Assembly (NCBI GenBank): GCA_023666945.1
Contig: JAMPAY010000004.1
Coordinates: 1 to 64,000 of the forward strand
DNA length: 64,000 nt
Direction of reading: 5' to 3'
DNA from: Paludibacter sp.
Lineage (GTDB): Bacteria; Bacteroidota; Bacteroidia; Bacteroidales; Paludibacteraceae
The notes under the pieces were generated by a model. It did not search any database, was not told the DNA's origin, and saw only the letters and a list, made by a program, of their open reading frames with translations. Shown in pieces: positions 8,234-17,000 of the stretch; position 1 is the stretch's first letter; each line of letters starts with the position of its first letter. Both the position numbers and the translations under genes were made by a program.

Positions 8234-8679
8234 GTGAGAATAATAATGAACTGAAGTACACGTTGCGCGTGCCGGTACGTTTCTCCGAGGTCGATGCGAT
8301 ACGAACCGTGTGGCACGGCAACTACGCTAAGTATTTGGAAGATGCACGAGAAGCCTTTGGGCATGCCTACGGATTGAGTTATGCTTGCATTTTCCGTAAC
8401 GGATATTATGCACCGATGTACGATATGCAGTTGCACTATCGCACTGTGGCTACTATTGACGATGTACTGTTGGTAACGGCCATCTATCGTTCTGTACCGG
8501 GGAGCAAAATAGTCTTTGATTACGAAATACGTCGTGAGAGCGACAATGCACTCATCCTCACGGCAACAACCGTACAGTTGTTTACTACGCATGAAGGGGA
8601 ATTTTGTCCTGTGTGCCCTCCCTTCTATGCCGAATGGAAAGAAATGCGGGGACTGAAACTACAGGGCAATAAACACTAA
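8230..8679 (+). CDS. 4-hydroxybenzoyl-CoA thioesterase-like acyl thioesterase
   Basis: A 149-residue hotdog thioesterase of the 4HBT class. The motif VRFSEVDAIRTVWHGNYAKY near residue 15 matches the family signature (V-R-x-x-D-x-D ... G-x-V-x-H-x-x-Y), with DAIRTVWHGNY carrying the active-site segment. I start it at 8230 because that ATG overlaps the previous stop as ATGA; a longer frame from 8200 would overlap more without gain. It could release the finished chain from the ACP, or edit it, as ApeK does in aryl-polyene pathways. Confidence 0.8.
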   Translation: MSENNNELKYTLRVPVRFSEVDAIRTVWHGNYAKYLEDAREAFGHAYGLSYACIFRNGYYAPMYDMQLHYRTVATIDDVLLVTAIYRSVPGSKIVFDYEIRRESDNALILTATTVQLFTTHEGEFCPVCPPFYAEWKEMRGLKLQGNKH

Positions 8680-8681
8680 GA

Positions 8682-9065
8682 ATGAGTGTTATGTTGATAG
8701 AAGATTACTATACGATTATATCGTTATGCCTGCAAGGGGATACTGCTGTCTTTACATTGCATCTGAATCCCGATTGTAAGGTCTATGAGGGGCATTTCCC
8801 TGGAACACCGGTATCACCTGGTGTTTGCAATATACAGATGCTCAAAGAGTGTTTGGAAGCCCTATTGGGGAAACGTGTTCTACTCCATAATATCCAACAA
8901 TGTCGTTTGACGGTGTTGGTTACGCCAATAGAGTACCCCCAAGTGGAAGCACGCATCGAAATAGTTGCTTCCGATGAGCAGCAGGTGAAGTTTCATGCCG
9001 TTTTAGGTAATCACGATCAGGTGTATCTCGACTTGAAGGCCGAGGCTAAAATATTATCTGCTTGA
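8682..9065 (+). CDS. FabZ/ApeI-like hotdog protein lacking the catalytic Glu
   Basis: A 127-residue single hotdog with the FabA/FabZ signature GHFPGTPVSPGV at residues 37-48. The catalytic His is present (His38), but the partner acid, 14 residues later in FabZ, is Gln52 here (VCNIQML). By normal rules it could not carry out dehydration alone. The ApeP-like protein at 7802 retains an acid and lacks the His. The two may form one composite enzyme, or this one may only bind substrate. It follows the thioesterase by 2 nt and overlaps the flavoprotein gene by 4 nt. Confidence 0.75.
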   Translation: MSVMLIEDYYTIISLCLQGDTAVFTLHLNPDCKVYEGHFPGTPVSPGVCNIQMLKECLEALLGKRVLLHNIQQCRLTVLVTPIEYPQVEARIEIVASDEQQVKFHAVLGNHDQVYLDLKAEAKILSA

Positions 9066-10549
9066 AAAAGGTCATTATCATAGGAGGCGGACTGGGAGGT
9101 TTGGAATGTGGCTATATTCTTGCCAAGAAGGGGCTACAGGTAACCATTCTTGAACACGATACACACATAGGCGGTTGCTTACAATCGTTCCGACGTGGAG
9201 AAACGTTGTTCGATACTGGATTTCATTATGTGGGAGGATTGGCGGAAGGGCAGTCCTTACATGGGTTGTTCCGCTATTTCGGATTGTTGGATTTGCCTTG
9301 GCAACGCTTGGATGACCGCTGCTTCGATGAAGTGGTTATCGGCAATAAGGCTTTCCCTTTTGCACAAGGGCATGAGCGTTTTGTTGAACGACTGACGGAA
9401 CATTTCCCACACCAACATAAGGAATTACAGACTTATACCGCTTTTCTGAGGCAGGTAGGAGAACATCTTCCCGATAGTTTCTTGCCGCGTGATGCTAACG
9501 AGTTTTATGCTTCTTCGCTGTTTGCACAATCGGCATGGCAGTTTCTTAACGATACTATAACCGACCCGCTCTTGCGGAAAGTATTGTCGGGAACATCATT
9601 AAAAATGGAACTCAATGCCGATACACTGCCGCTCTATGTTTTTGCACAGATAAACAACTCTTTTATAGAAAGTGCTTGGCGCTTGAAAGGAGGAGGACAA
9701 CTGATTGCCGACTGTTTGCAAGAGGGCATACAAAATATGGGAGGAACGGTATTGACTAAGGCTACGGTAACACGATTGATTGAGCAGAAGGGAGCTATCA
9801 CGGCAGTGGAGGTGAATGGCGAAGAAATTATGGAGGCCGATTGGGTTATTTCTAATGCGCATCCGGCGGCTACATTGGCATTGGTCGACGAATGTGCGGC
9901 ATTACGTCGTGTATACCGCAAGCGTATCGACCGATTGGAGAATACCTTTGGTATGTTTACGGCCAATATCCGATTAAAGAAAGGTGTATTGCCCTATGAG
10001 AATAAAAACATATACGTTCATCGTGAGGATGCCGACTTGTGGAAGGTTAATACCGATAGGGTAGAGAGTGTTCTGCTGAACTATTATGTTCCCACCGACG
10101 AAACTGACTTTACGCCCGCTGTGGATATGCTTACTCCTTTGCGTTGGCAGCAAGTTTCGCAATGGGCAAACAAACCCAGAGGGCACCGAGGAGACGACTA
10201 CGTGGCATTTAAGGCACAAAAAACCGAAGAATGTTTGCAATTAGTGGAAAAACGTATACCCGAATTGAGGGGAGCTATCGATCGTATATATACATCTTCG
10301 CCTCTGTCGTATCATTACTATACACTCACGCAACAAGGAACGGCTTACGGCATACGAAAAGATTACAACTCACCCATCACAACCGTACTCACTCCGCGTA
10401 CACCCTTGCAAAATCTGTTGCTTACGGGCCAGAGTCTGAACTTGCATGGTGTGTTGGGAGTATCTATGACGTCGGTATTTACCTGTGCGGAAATCTTGGG
10501 TATGACAACTTTGGTCGATGAGTTGGATGTACGCCATTGGCGCAATTAA
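9062..10549 (+). CDS. phytoene desaturase/retinol saturase-like FAD oxidoreductase
   Basis: A 495-residue flavoprotein. The N-terminal dinucleotide fold is complete (VIIIGGGLGGLECGYILAKK, then the acidic strand end LEHD), and the C-terminal FAD motif is LLTGQSLNLHGVLGVSMT, as in the CrtI/RetSat family. The start is TTG at 9062, inside the previous stop (TTGA); the Rossmann motif at the very N-terminus confirms this choice. Relatives desaturate or saturate polyene chains, and similar genes occur in flexirubin/aryl-polyene clusters. In this operon it would act on double bonds of an ACP- or lipid-bound chain (inference). Confidence 0.85.
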   Translation: MKKVIIIGGGLGGLECGYILAKKGLQVTILEHDTHIGGCLQSFRRGETLFDTGFHYVGGLAEGQSLHGLFRYFGLLDLPWQRLDDRCFDEVVIGNKAFPFAQGHERFVERLTEHFPHQHKELQTYTAFLRQVGEHLPDSFLPRDANEFYASSLFAQSAWQFLNDTITDPLLRKVLSGTSLKMELNADTLPLYVFAQINNSFIESAWRLKGGGQLIADCLQEGIQNMGGTVLTKATVTRLIEQKGAITAVEVNGEEIMEADWVISNAHPAATLALVDECAALRRVYRKRIDRLENTFGMFTANIRLKKGVLPYENKNIYVHREDADLWKVNTDRVESVLLNYYVPTDETDFTPAVDMLTPLRWQQVSQWANKPRGHRGDDYVAFKAQKTEECLQLVEKRIPELRGAIDRIYTSSPLSYHYYTLTQQGTAYGIRKDYNSPITTVLTPRTPLQNLLLTGQSLNLHGVLGVSMTSVFTCAEILGMTTLVDELDVRHWRN

Positions 10550-10582
10550 ACGAATAATCAGTAAATAATAAACCTATAGAAT

Positions 10583-11308
10583 ATGTATGCATTAGTAACA
10601 GGAGGCAGCCGTGGCATAGGACGCGCGGTTTGTGTCAAACTTGCCCAAATGGGCTACAAGGTAATAGTCAATTATATGTCTAACGATGCAGAAGCGCAAA
10701 AAACGCTCGACCTTATAGCCCAAGCAGGCAGCGAGGGTGAACTGCTCAAGTTCGATGTGAGCAGTGCCGAGGCTGCAAAGACGGCGTTGGAAGCGTGGCA
10801 GGCTGCACATCCGAACGACTATATAGAGGTGCTTGTCAACAACGCCGGTATTCGAAAAGATAATCTGCTTATTTGGATGGAACCGGACGATTTCAGCAAG
10901 GTACTTTCCACCAATCTTTTCTCGTTCTACAATGTAACACGTCCGTTGCTTACACCTATGTTGCGGCATAAATATGGTCGTATCATCAATATGGCATCGC
11001 TCTCAGGGTTGAAAGGATTGCCCGGGCAATGCAACTATTCTGCCGCTAAGGGAGGACTTATTGCTGCCACAAAGGCACTCGCTCAAGAAATCGGACGTAA
11101 GAATGTTACAGTGAATGCGGTGGCACCCGGATTCGTTAAAACCGATATGGTTGATGGGCTGGATGAGGCGGAACTCAAGAAGAATATACCTATGAATCGC
11201 TTTGGTGAGGCTGAAGAGGTGGCTGCTTTGGTGGGATTCTTGGCATCGAAAGAAGCCGGATATATTACGGGTGAGTGCATTTCTATCAACGGAGGACTCT
11301 ACTCCTAA
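10583..11308 (+). CDS. 3-oxoacyl-ACP reductase, FabG-type SDR
   Basis: A 241-residue classical SDR: cofactor motif TGGSRGIG (residues 6-13), NNAGIRKD, active-site MASLSGLKG with YSAAK (Tyr and Lys), and the C-terminal signature TGECISINGG. The family reduces 3-ketoacyl-ACP with NADPH. It is the last gene of the operon (33-nt gap) and supplies the ketoreduction step that the ketosynthase and dehydratase subunits need. A housekeeping fabG presumably lies elsewhere. A strong bidirectional terminator follows. Confidence 0.9.
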   Translation: MYALVTGGSRGIGRAVCVKLAQMGYKVIVNYMSNDAEAQKTLDLIAQAGSEGELLKFDVSSAEAAKTALEAWQAAHPNDYIEVLVNNAGIRKDNLLIWMEPDDFSKVLSTNLFSFYNVTRPLLTPMLRHKYGRIINMASLSGLKGLPGQCNYSAAKGGLIAATKALAQEIGRKNVTVNAVAPGFVKTDMVDGLDEAELKKNIPMNRFGEAEEVAALVGFLASKEAGYITGECISINGGLYS

Positions 11309-11340
11309 GCGTTAGGATAATACTATTTGCAGTATAAACA

Positions 11341-11392
11341 GAATCGCTATAATAATCGGTAATCCGATGGTTATAGCGATTCGCTTTATTGT
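11341..11392. terminator. bidirectional hairpin between convergent operons
   Basis: A 12-bp perfect stem (11341-11352 with 11371-11382) encloses a second small stem (AATCGG/CCGATT-like) and is followed by GCTTTATTGTT. It separates the ketoreductase gene (+) from the nucleotidyltransferase gene (-). Confidence 0.8.
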
Positions 11393-11460
11393 TATATAGT
11401 GTAACTGACTGACTCTTTTTCGTATTTTTTCTTACGTATGTAAGCGGATATGGTGCAATC

Positions 11461-12204
11461 TCATGAATCAATGGAGAGGGCAAATTGTTCGGCTGCAGCA
11501 AGACATTCGGTTTTGCCAACATCCATCATGCGATAGTCTGTTGGAATATAGGCACGTATGCTCTGCCGCTCGCAGATATGCAGGTATAAATCAATAAGCG
11601 AGAAACGTTCGCCCAATCCGTCCATATAGCGGAAGATGGTGCCGTCTACAATCTGCATCCCCGAGAATGCCAAACATCTATGCGGAATCTGTTCGGGGTG
11701 CAGCGTAGAGGGGCGAACCTCTCCGGTTGTCTTATGGGTCCAACCAATCATGCGGTCGTTCATGTCAAATAGCAGATAACGCTGCGTACTGCGCTCCGAT
11801 ACCACTACGGTGGCTATATCCTCCTGCCGATGAGCGGCAATCAGTGCAGGCAGATGGATGTTCGACAGAATGTCCACATTGCAAGCCAATACAGGGTTAT
11901 TATCATCGAAAAATGCTGCCGCTTTCTTCAGTCCGCCTCCGGTTTCCAATAGCATCCCGCTCTCGTCCGATACTTGTATATTAAGTCCGAAGTTGTTGTT
12001 CTGCCGCAGAAAATCATATATCTGTTCGGAGAAATGGTGTACGTTTACAATAATGTCCTTGATACCGGCATCTCTCAGTTTCTCTATCTGATATTGCAGC
12101 AGCGTTTTTCCGCCTAACGGTACTAATGCTTTGGGCATGTGGTCGGTTAATGGGCGGAGTCGTGTACCCAAACCGGCAGCAAAAATCATCGCTTTCATCG
12201 TCAC
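11461..12204 (-). CDS. murU: sugar-1-phosphate nucleotidyltransferase, MurU-like
   Basis: A 247-residue Rossmann-like nucleotidyltransferase with the signature FAAGLGTRLRPLTDHMPKAL near the N-terminus and a LACNVDIL metal-binding Asp segment. In the MurU family the enzyme makes UDP-MurNAc from MurNAc-1-phosphate in the cell-wall recycling bypass. That reading is supported by the upstream gene, an AmgK-type sugar kinase, which would supply the substrate. A mannose- or glucose-1-phosphate specificity cannot be ruled out from motifs alone. The start lies 18 nt after the kinase stop, so the two are co-transcribed. Confidence 0.8.
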   Translation of the reverse strand: MTMKAMIFAAGLGTRLRPLTDHMPKALVPLGGKTLLQYQIEKLRDAGIKDIIVNVHHFSEQIYDFLRQNNNFGLNIQVSDESGMLLETGGGLKKAAAFFDDNNPVLACNVDILSNIHLPALIAAHRQEDIATVVVSERSTQRYLLFDMNDRMIGWTHKTTGEVRPSTLHPEQIPHRCLAFSGMQIVDGTIFRYMDGLGERFSLIDLYLHICERQSIRAYIPTDYRMMDVGKTECLAAAEQFALSIDS

Positions 12205-12222
12205 TTACGGTATAATCACAAA

Positions 12223-13662
12223 TTATAGTTGCACCTCTTTGGCGTTCATGAATGTTTCTATATTCTGCTCGCGGTGTATAAGGTGTACCTCTACTCCGTA
12301 TTTGGCATTGATGTGTTCTGCCATTTTCTGTGCTGCATACACCGAACGATGTTGCCCTCCGGTGCAACCGAAACTCACCATCAAATTGCGAAAACCGCGA
12401 TCCATATAGCGTTTTACGCTGGCATCCACAAGGTTATAGGCACTCTCCAAAAAGGGAAATATCTCTCCGTCTTCTTCTAAGAAACGTATTACGGGTTCGT
12501 CTAAGCCGGTAAAGAAAGTGTAGCGTTCATATTTGCCGGGGTTGTTTACAGCACGGCAATCGAATACAAAACCGCCTCCGTTACCGCTATCATCGTTAGG
12601 AATACCTTTCTTATAGGAGAAACTGTACACTTTCACCACCAAGGGCTTGCGTACGCTTACCTCTTTGAATTGTTTCAGTTCGGTCATGGCATGCAGTACT
12701 TCTATCAGGTAAGGATAGTCTTCGCTGTTTTGTTGAAGCAACTGACGCAGATTCTCAATCGCAAACGGAATGCTTTGCAAGAAATGCGGCTTCTTTTCAA
12801 AATAACCGCGGAAACCGTACGCACCTAATACTTGCAGTGTACGGAATAATACGAAGTGGCGTAACGTATCGTAAAATTCTTCCCGATGAATAGGCATATA
12901 ATGTTCCATTTCATCGAGATATACCTCCAACAGTTCTTTGCGCAGTTCTGGGTTAAAGTGTGCTTTTGCTTGCCAAAGAAACGAGGCTACATCGTAGTAA
13001 ATAGGTCCTTTACGACCGCCTTGAAAATCTATGAAATAGGGTTCCTCGTTGTGTATCATAACGTTGCGGCTCTGGAAGTCGCGATACATGAAAGTATCCG
13101 TACGCTTTTGCAGCAAAATATAGGCTAAGCGTTCAAACTCGTTCTCTAAACGGTCTTCCTGAAACTCCAATCCCGTGGCTTTCAAAAAACAATATTTGAA
13201 GTAGTTCAAGTCCCATTGTATGCTGCGCAGGTTGAACTCGGGTTGTGGGTAGCATACGTTGAAGTTGAAATCTTGTGCTCCTACAACTTGAAATCTTGCA
13301 AGTGCACGCAATGTTTTGCGCAGCATTTGTTTTTCTTTCTCGCAAAAGACTCCTGTTTTGCGTCCCTCGGCAATATAGTCGAAAAGAAGGGTGTTGCCCA
13401 AATCCTCTTGAATATAGTTCATTCGGTCATCGGAGCAGGCATACACTTCGGGGACGTTAAGTCCTTTCTGCTTGAAATGATCGGCCATGTAGAGAAATGC
13501 CTCGTTTTCATCGGAAGATGTACCTTGTACGCCAATGAGGGAATGTTCAGGAGCAGTTAATCGGAAATATCGCCTGTTGCTTCCTGATGCGGATAGTTCG
13601 GTCTGTTCTGCAGCCTGTATACCTGTATATGTTTGAAATAGTTGTCTTAATGATTGTGTCAT
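12223..13662 (-). CDS. amgK: AmgK-like amino-sugar kinase fused to a RapZ C-terminal domain
   Basis: A 479-residue two-domain protein. Residues 1 to about 330 are an aminoglycoside-phosphotransferase fold: catalytic loop YRDFQSRN at 193-200 and metal site YFIDFQGG near 207-214. This is the type found in AmgK, which phosphorylates MurNAc/GlcNAc at C1. Residues about 340-479 (VVKVYSFSYKKG ... FVFDCR ... FGCTGGQHRSVYAAQ) match the C-terminal domain of RapZ, the part that in E. coli senses glucosamine-6-phosphate and binds RNA. The Walker-type N-terminal domain of RapZ is absent. It shares an operon with the MurU-like gene and has its own promoter. Confidence 0.85.
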   Translation of the reverse strand: MTQSLRQLFQTYTGIQAAEQTELSASGSNRRYFRLTAPEHSLIGVQGTSSDENEAFLYMADHFKQKGLNVPEVYACSDDRMNYIQEDLGNTLLFDYIAEGRKTGVFCEKEKQMLRKTLRALARFQVVGAQDFNFNVCYPQPEFNLRSIQWDLNYFKYCFLKATGLEFQEDRLENEFERLAYILLQKRTDTFMYRDFQSRNVMIHNEEPYFIDFQGGRKGPIYYDVASFLWQAKAHFNPELRKELLEVYLDEMEHYMPIHREEFYDTLRHFVLFRTLQVLGAYGFRGYFEKKPHFLQSIPFAIENLRQLLQQNSEDYPYLIEVLHAMTELKQFKEVSVRKPLVVKVYSFSYKKGIPNDDSGNGGGFVFDCRAVNNPGKYERYTFFTGLDEPVIRFLEEDGEIFPFLESAYNLVDASVKRYMDRGFRNLMVSFGCTGGQHRSVYAAQKMAEHINAKYGVEVHLIHREQNIETFMNAKEVQL

Positions 13663-13692
13663 ACTACTATGTTATGGATCTTCTTTTGCCTA

Positions 13693-13724
13693 CAAAGTTA
13701 CAACATTCCGATGAAATCGCCAAA
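13693..13724 (-). promoter_or_regulatory. promoter of the amgK-murU operon
   Basis: On the minus strand: TTTG (complement of 13721-13724), a 20-nt spacer and TAACTTTG (complement of 13693-13700). Confidence 0.8.
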
Positions 13725-13726
13725 TC

Positions 13727-15007
13727 TCACCATGCAAATAGAGGATACCGGTTCATCATATCGTTCACTTTCTCACGCACGGTAGCGATAGTGTGTGCAT
13801 CGTCGTGGTGCGAAAGTACGCTGTCTATTAGGTCTACAATGATAGGCATATCTTTCTCTTTGAGTCCTCGTGTGGTGATAGCGGGCGTACCGAAACGTAA
13901 TCCCGATGTCTGGAAAGCACTGCGGCTGTCAAAAGGAACCATATTCTTGTTGGTGGTGATATCGGCTTCAACCAATGCTTTTTCTGCCACTTTTCCGGTC
14001 AATTCGGGAAATTTGGTGCGTAGGTCAACAAGCATACAATGGTTGTCTGTTCCGCCCGATACTATGTGATAACCTTTGTCTACGAACACTTGGGCCATAA
14101 CGGCTGCGTTGATCTTTACTTGCTGCTGATACACTTTATATTCGGGTTGCATGGCTTCACCAAAGGCTACGGCTTTGGCTGCGATAACATGTTCCAATGG
14201 TCCGCCTTGCGTACCGGGGAATACGGCCGAATCAAGCAATGCAGACATCATCTTTATCTCGCCTTTGGGCGTGGTCTTTCCCCATGGATTGGGAAAATCT
14301 TCTCCCATGAGGATAATGCCTCCGCGCGGACCGCGTAAGGTTTTATGGGTGGTGGAGGTCACAATGTGGGCATAGCGCACAGGGTTGTCCAATAAGCCTG
14401 CAGCAATCAGTCCGGCGGGGTGTGCCATATCAACCATAAAGATGGCTCCGATTTCATCGGCAGTTTTGCGAATGCGTGCATAGTCCCATTCACGTGAATA
14501 AGCCGATGCTCCTGCAATGATAAGTTTGGGGCGTTCTGTTCGTGCAACTTCTTCAAGCTGCTCATAATCCACTCTTCCGTCTGCCTCTTTTACATTATAT
14601 TCCAAGGCATGAAACATCAGTCCCGAAAAATTAACGGGCGAACCATGACTGAGGTGCCCACCGTGGCTGAGGTTTAACCCGAGAAATTTGTCACCGGGTT
14701 GCAGGCAGGCCATAAATACTGCCATGTTGGCTTGTGCTCCGGAGTGGGGTTGCACATTAGCCCATGCGGCACCATAGATGGTTTTTATGCGTTCGATAGC
14801 CAAGTTCTCGCTTTCATCAACAATCTGACAACCTCCGTAGTAGCGTTTGCCGGGATACCCCTCGGCATATTTGTTGGTGAGAACAGAGCCCATGGCTTCC
14901 ATTACTTGTGGGCTGACGAAATTCTCGGAAGCGATGAGTTCTATGCCTTTGGTTTGTCGGTCTTGTTCTCGACGTATGATGTCGAAAATGGCAGTGTCAC
15001 GTTTCAT
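13727..15007 (-). CDS. glyA: serine hydroxymethyltransferase
   Basis: A 426-residue PLP enzyme that interconverts serine and glycine with tetrahydrofolate, making one-carbon units. It has the opening [20 protein letters not shown], the [12 protein letters not shown] segment, and the PLP-lysine region [15 protein letters not shown]. The length is normal. It lies 35 nt after the flavin reductase gene with no obvious promoter between them, so the two may share a transcript. Confidence 0.97.
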   Translation of the reverse strand: MKRDTAIFDIIRREQDRQTKGIELIASENFVSPQVMEAMGSVLTNKYAEGYPGKRYYGGCQIVDESENLAIERIKTIYGAAWANVQPHSGAQANMAVFMACLQPGDKFLGLNLSHGGHLSHGSPVNFSGLMFHALEYNVKEADGRVDYEQLEEVARTERPKLIIAGASAYSREWDYARIRKTADEIGAIFMVDMAHPAGLIAAGLLDNPVRYAHIVTSTTHKTLRGPRGGIILMGEDFPNPWGKTTPKGEIKMMSALLDSAVFPGTQGGPLEHVIAAKAVAFGEAMQPEYKVYQQQVKINAAVMAQVFVDKGYHIVSGGTDNHCMLVDLRTKFPELTGKVAEKALVEADITTNKNMVPFDSRSAFQTSGLRFGTPAITTRGLKEKDMPIIVDLIDSVLSHHDDAHTIATVREKVNDMMNRYPLFAW

Positions 15008-15042
15008 GGCAGATACTGTTTAATTAGGGTGAATAGTGTATG

Positions 15043-15633
15043 TTATTTCTTTTTCTTGCGTTGTACGGACCAACCGAAACGTCCTATCTGTGTTCCGAGT
15101 TGGTAATAATGACCATGATTGTAGGCAATGAGTCGAGCCTTTTCCATACTGAATGTTTCCGTAAGCGGGTCAATATAACGCATATCTGCTTGCACATTTA
15201 CCACCTCGGCAATAAACATGTCATGACTGCCCAAAGGAATGATTTGATGCACTTTGCATTCGATGGAAAGGGGCGATTCTGCCACTATGGGTGCTTTTAC
15301 TTTTTCGCCGGGTATGGGGGTTAGATGCATTTCTGCAAATTTGTTGTAATCTTTGCCGCTACGCACTCCGCACCAATCGGCAGCACGTGCCAAGTATTCG
15401 TTGGTGAGGTTGATAACGAACTCGCCTGTTTGCTTTATTATCGGATATGAATGTCGCTCCGGACGAACTGAAATATAGCACATGGCAGGATTGGTGCAAA
15501 TTGTGCCAACCCAACTGACGGTGAGAAGATTATAGTTGTTGGCATTGTCTCCGCATGAGATAAGGACTGCCGGCAAAGGATAAATCATTGTTCCCGGTTT
15601 CCACGATACTTTATTATGTGCTGTAACATTCAT
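15043..15633 (-). CDS. flavin reductase-like domain protein (flavoredoxin type)
   Basis: A 196-residue FMN-binding split-barrel protein. The segments MIYPLPAVLISCG, NLLTVSWVGTICTNPAMCYISV and ERHSYPIIKQTGEFVINL are typical of the flavin reductase domain of the flavoredoxin/DIM6 family. It probably reduces or carries FMN in the cytoplasm; the electron partner is unknown. The C-terminus is a short basic KKKK tail. It is probably co-transcribed with glyA. Confidence 0.85.
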   Translation of the reverse strand: MNVTAHNKVSWKPGTMIYPLPAVLISCGDNANNYNLLTVSWVGTICTNPAMCYISVRPERHSYPIIKQTGEFVINLTNEYLARAADWCGVRSGKDYNKFAEMHLTPIPGEKVKAPIVAESPLSIECKVHQIIPLGSHDMFIAEVVNVQADMRYIDPLTETFSMEKARLIAYNHGHYYQLGTQIGRFGWSVQRKKKK

Positions 15634-15660
15634 AATATTCGTTCAATTCATACTATGGGG

Positions 15661-15668
15661 CAAAGGTA
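15661..15668 (-). promoter_or_regulatory. -7 element upstream of the flavin reductase-glyA pair
   Basis: TACCTTTG on the minus strand, 28 nt from the start codon. No clear -33 TTTG at the usual distance, so confidence is moderate. Confidence 0.6.
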
Positions 15669-15773
15669 CGGAAAAAAAACGGATTATGGAAGAGGGGCTT
15701 TTCGCAAAACAGGGCAACCGCATCAAAATTTCTTTATAATTTCAACGGTATATATATCCTGACTTTACTGTAG

Positions 15774-15888
15774 TACCTTTGCGTCGTTTGTCTGAATTGT
15801 ACTCTTTCTTCTGAGATTGTAATATTTTTATTTTGTAGGGTGCTATCTGCTTGCAACCAACGTAGGTTCGCAGGGATTTTTTTTGTAC
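15774..15888 (+). ncRNA. candidate small RNA with its own promoter and terminator
   Basis: TACCTTTG at 15774-15781 is a good -7 element, but no coding frame follows. About 70 nt later an imperfect hairpin (TGC-AACC with GGTT-C-GCA, 15851-15872) is followed by GGGA and eight T. The predicted transcript is about 100 nt, from near 15788 to 15888. It ends exactly where repeat copy B begins. There is no similarity to an RNA family I know. Confidence 0.35.
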
Positions 15889-15956
15889 GAGACCATTACG
15901 ATACGGTTACGACACATCAACGATACCTTGTCGGACTTTCATTGTGTCAAAAAACA
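15885..15956 (+). repeat. dispersed 11-bp-unit intergenic repeat, copy B
   Basis: Four 11-nt units (tgtacgagacc, attacgatacg, gttacgacaca, tcaacgatacc) are followed by the tail TTGTCGGACTTTCATTGTG and an A run. It follows an eight-T tract and points toward the 5-alpha-reductase operon, whose promoter starts about 120 bp on. The remainder of 15957-16077 shows no gene. Confidence 0.75.
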
Positions 15957-16077
15957 ATCACCTGCATCAATTCCTCTAAAGCAATCATCCGGCAATTATA
16001 GGGTATGTATGGATATATAGTGTCCTATAGGTAGTGTCTGTGGTTTGCACTTTTTATAATAAATAAGTTTTTGATAA

Positions 16078-16109
16078 TTTGCTGACTTGTATAATTTTTA
16101 GTACCTTTG
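16078..16109 (+). promoter_or_regulatory. promoter of the steroid-reductase-like operon
   Basis: TTTG at 16078-16081, a 20-nt spacer and TACCTTTG at 16102-16109. Confidence 0.85.
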
Positions 16110-16190
16110 CAACCAAATTTTGTATAAACAAGGCTTCCCAAAAATACATGTGATGTGTTTGGATGCCTGAATAAGAGTGACTTAAAAATA

Positions 16191-16961
16191 ATGCTTATGG
16201 AACAATTTAACACGCTTTTGTTCTTGATGTCGTTAATCGGCATGATAGTAATAATCGTTCTTTATTTTGTAGATGCCGGTTATGGTAAGATGATTTCATC
16301 GAAATGGGGACCTGCTATTTCCAATAAAGTAGGCTGGTTGCTGATGGAGTGTCCTGTTTTTTTGGTGATGTTGTTTTTTTGGGCAAAATCTCCCGTTCGT
16401 TTTGAATTGCCGTATTTGCTGTTTTTCTTGTTGTTTGAGTTGCATTATTTTCAGCGATCGTTTATCTTTCCGCTCCGTATGAAAGGTAATAGCAAGATGC
16501 CGCTTGTAATAATGGGGCTGAGTATCGTATTTAATCTTACGAATGGTTATATCCAAGGGCGTTGGATATTTGAATTGGCCCCCGAATATTCTCCCTATGC
16601 TGCGAATTGGATTACGGATTGGCGTTTTATAGCCGGTACGATCATATTCTTTATCGGTATGGCTATCAATTGGCATAGTGATAGTGTGATTCGTAATTTA
16701 CGCAAACCCGGTGACACAAATCATTATTTACCGGAAAAGGGTATGTATAAGTATGTAACTTCTGCAAATTACTTGGGTGAGATAATAGAATGGGCTGGTT
16801 TCGCGTTGTTGACATGGTCGTATGCCGGTTTGGTATTCTTGTGGTTCACGTTTGCCAATTTGGTTCCGCGCAGTAACTCTATTTATCATAAGTATGAAAA
16901 TGAGTTTCCTGAGCAATTTCATCAGCGTAAGTTGAAACGCATATTTCCCTTTATTTACTAA
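16191..16961 (+). CDS. 3-oxo-5-alpha-steroid 4-dehydrogenase (5-alpha-reductase) family protein
   Basis: A 256-residue polytopic membrane protein with six or seven hydrophobic segments. The C-terminal half carries the family signature: LPEKGMYKYVTSANYLGEI (the NADPH-binding region, with the conserved Asn and Glu), IEWAGFALLTWS, and the final RSNSIYHKYE ... RKLKRIFPFIY. The family reduces the delta-4 double bond of 3-oxosteroids with NADPH. I start at 16191 (MLMEQF); ATG 16197 is equally possible, and an upstream GTG at 16155 only adds unrelated residues. It is the first gene of an operon with an OYE-type reductase and two SDRs. Confidence 0.85.
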   Translation: MLMEQFNTLLFLMSLIGMIVIIVLYFVDAGYGKMISSKWGPAISNKVGWLLMECPVFLVMLFFWAKSPVRFELPYLLFFLLFELHYFQRSFIFPLRMKGNSKMPLVIMGLSIVFNLTNGYIQGRWIFELAPEYSPYAANWITDWRFIAGTIIFFIGMAINWHSDSVIRNLRKPGDTNHYLPEKGMYKYVTSANYLGEIIEWAGFALLTWSYAGLVFLWFTFANLVPRSNSIYHKYENEFPEQFHQRKLKRIFPFIY

Positions 16962-17000
16962 TTAGATAAATCTCAATTGTAAGATATTCGCCTTTATTGC

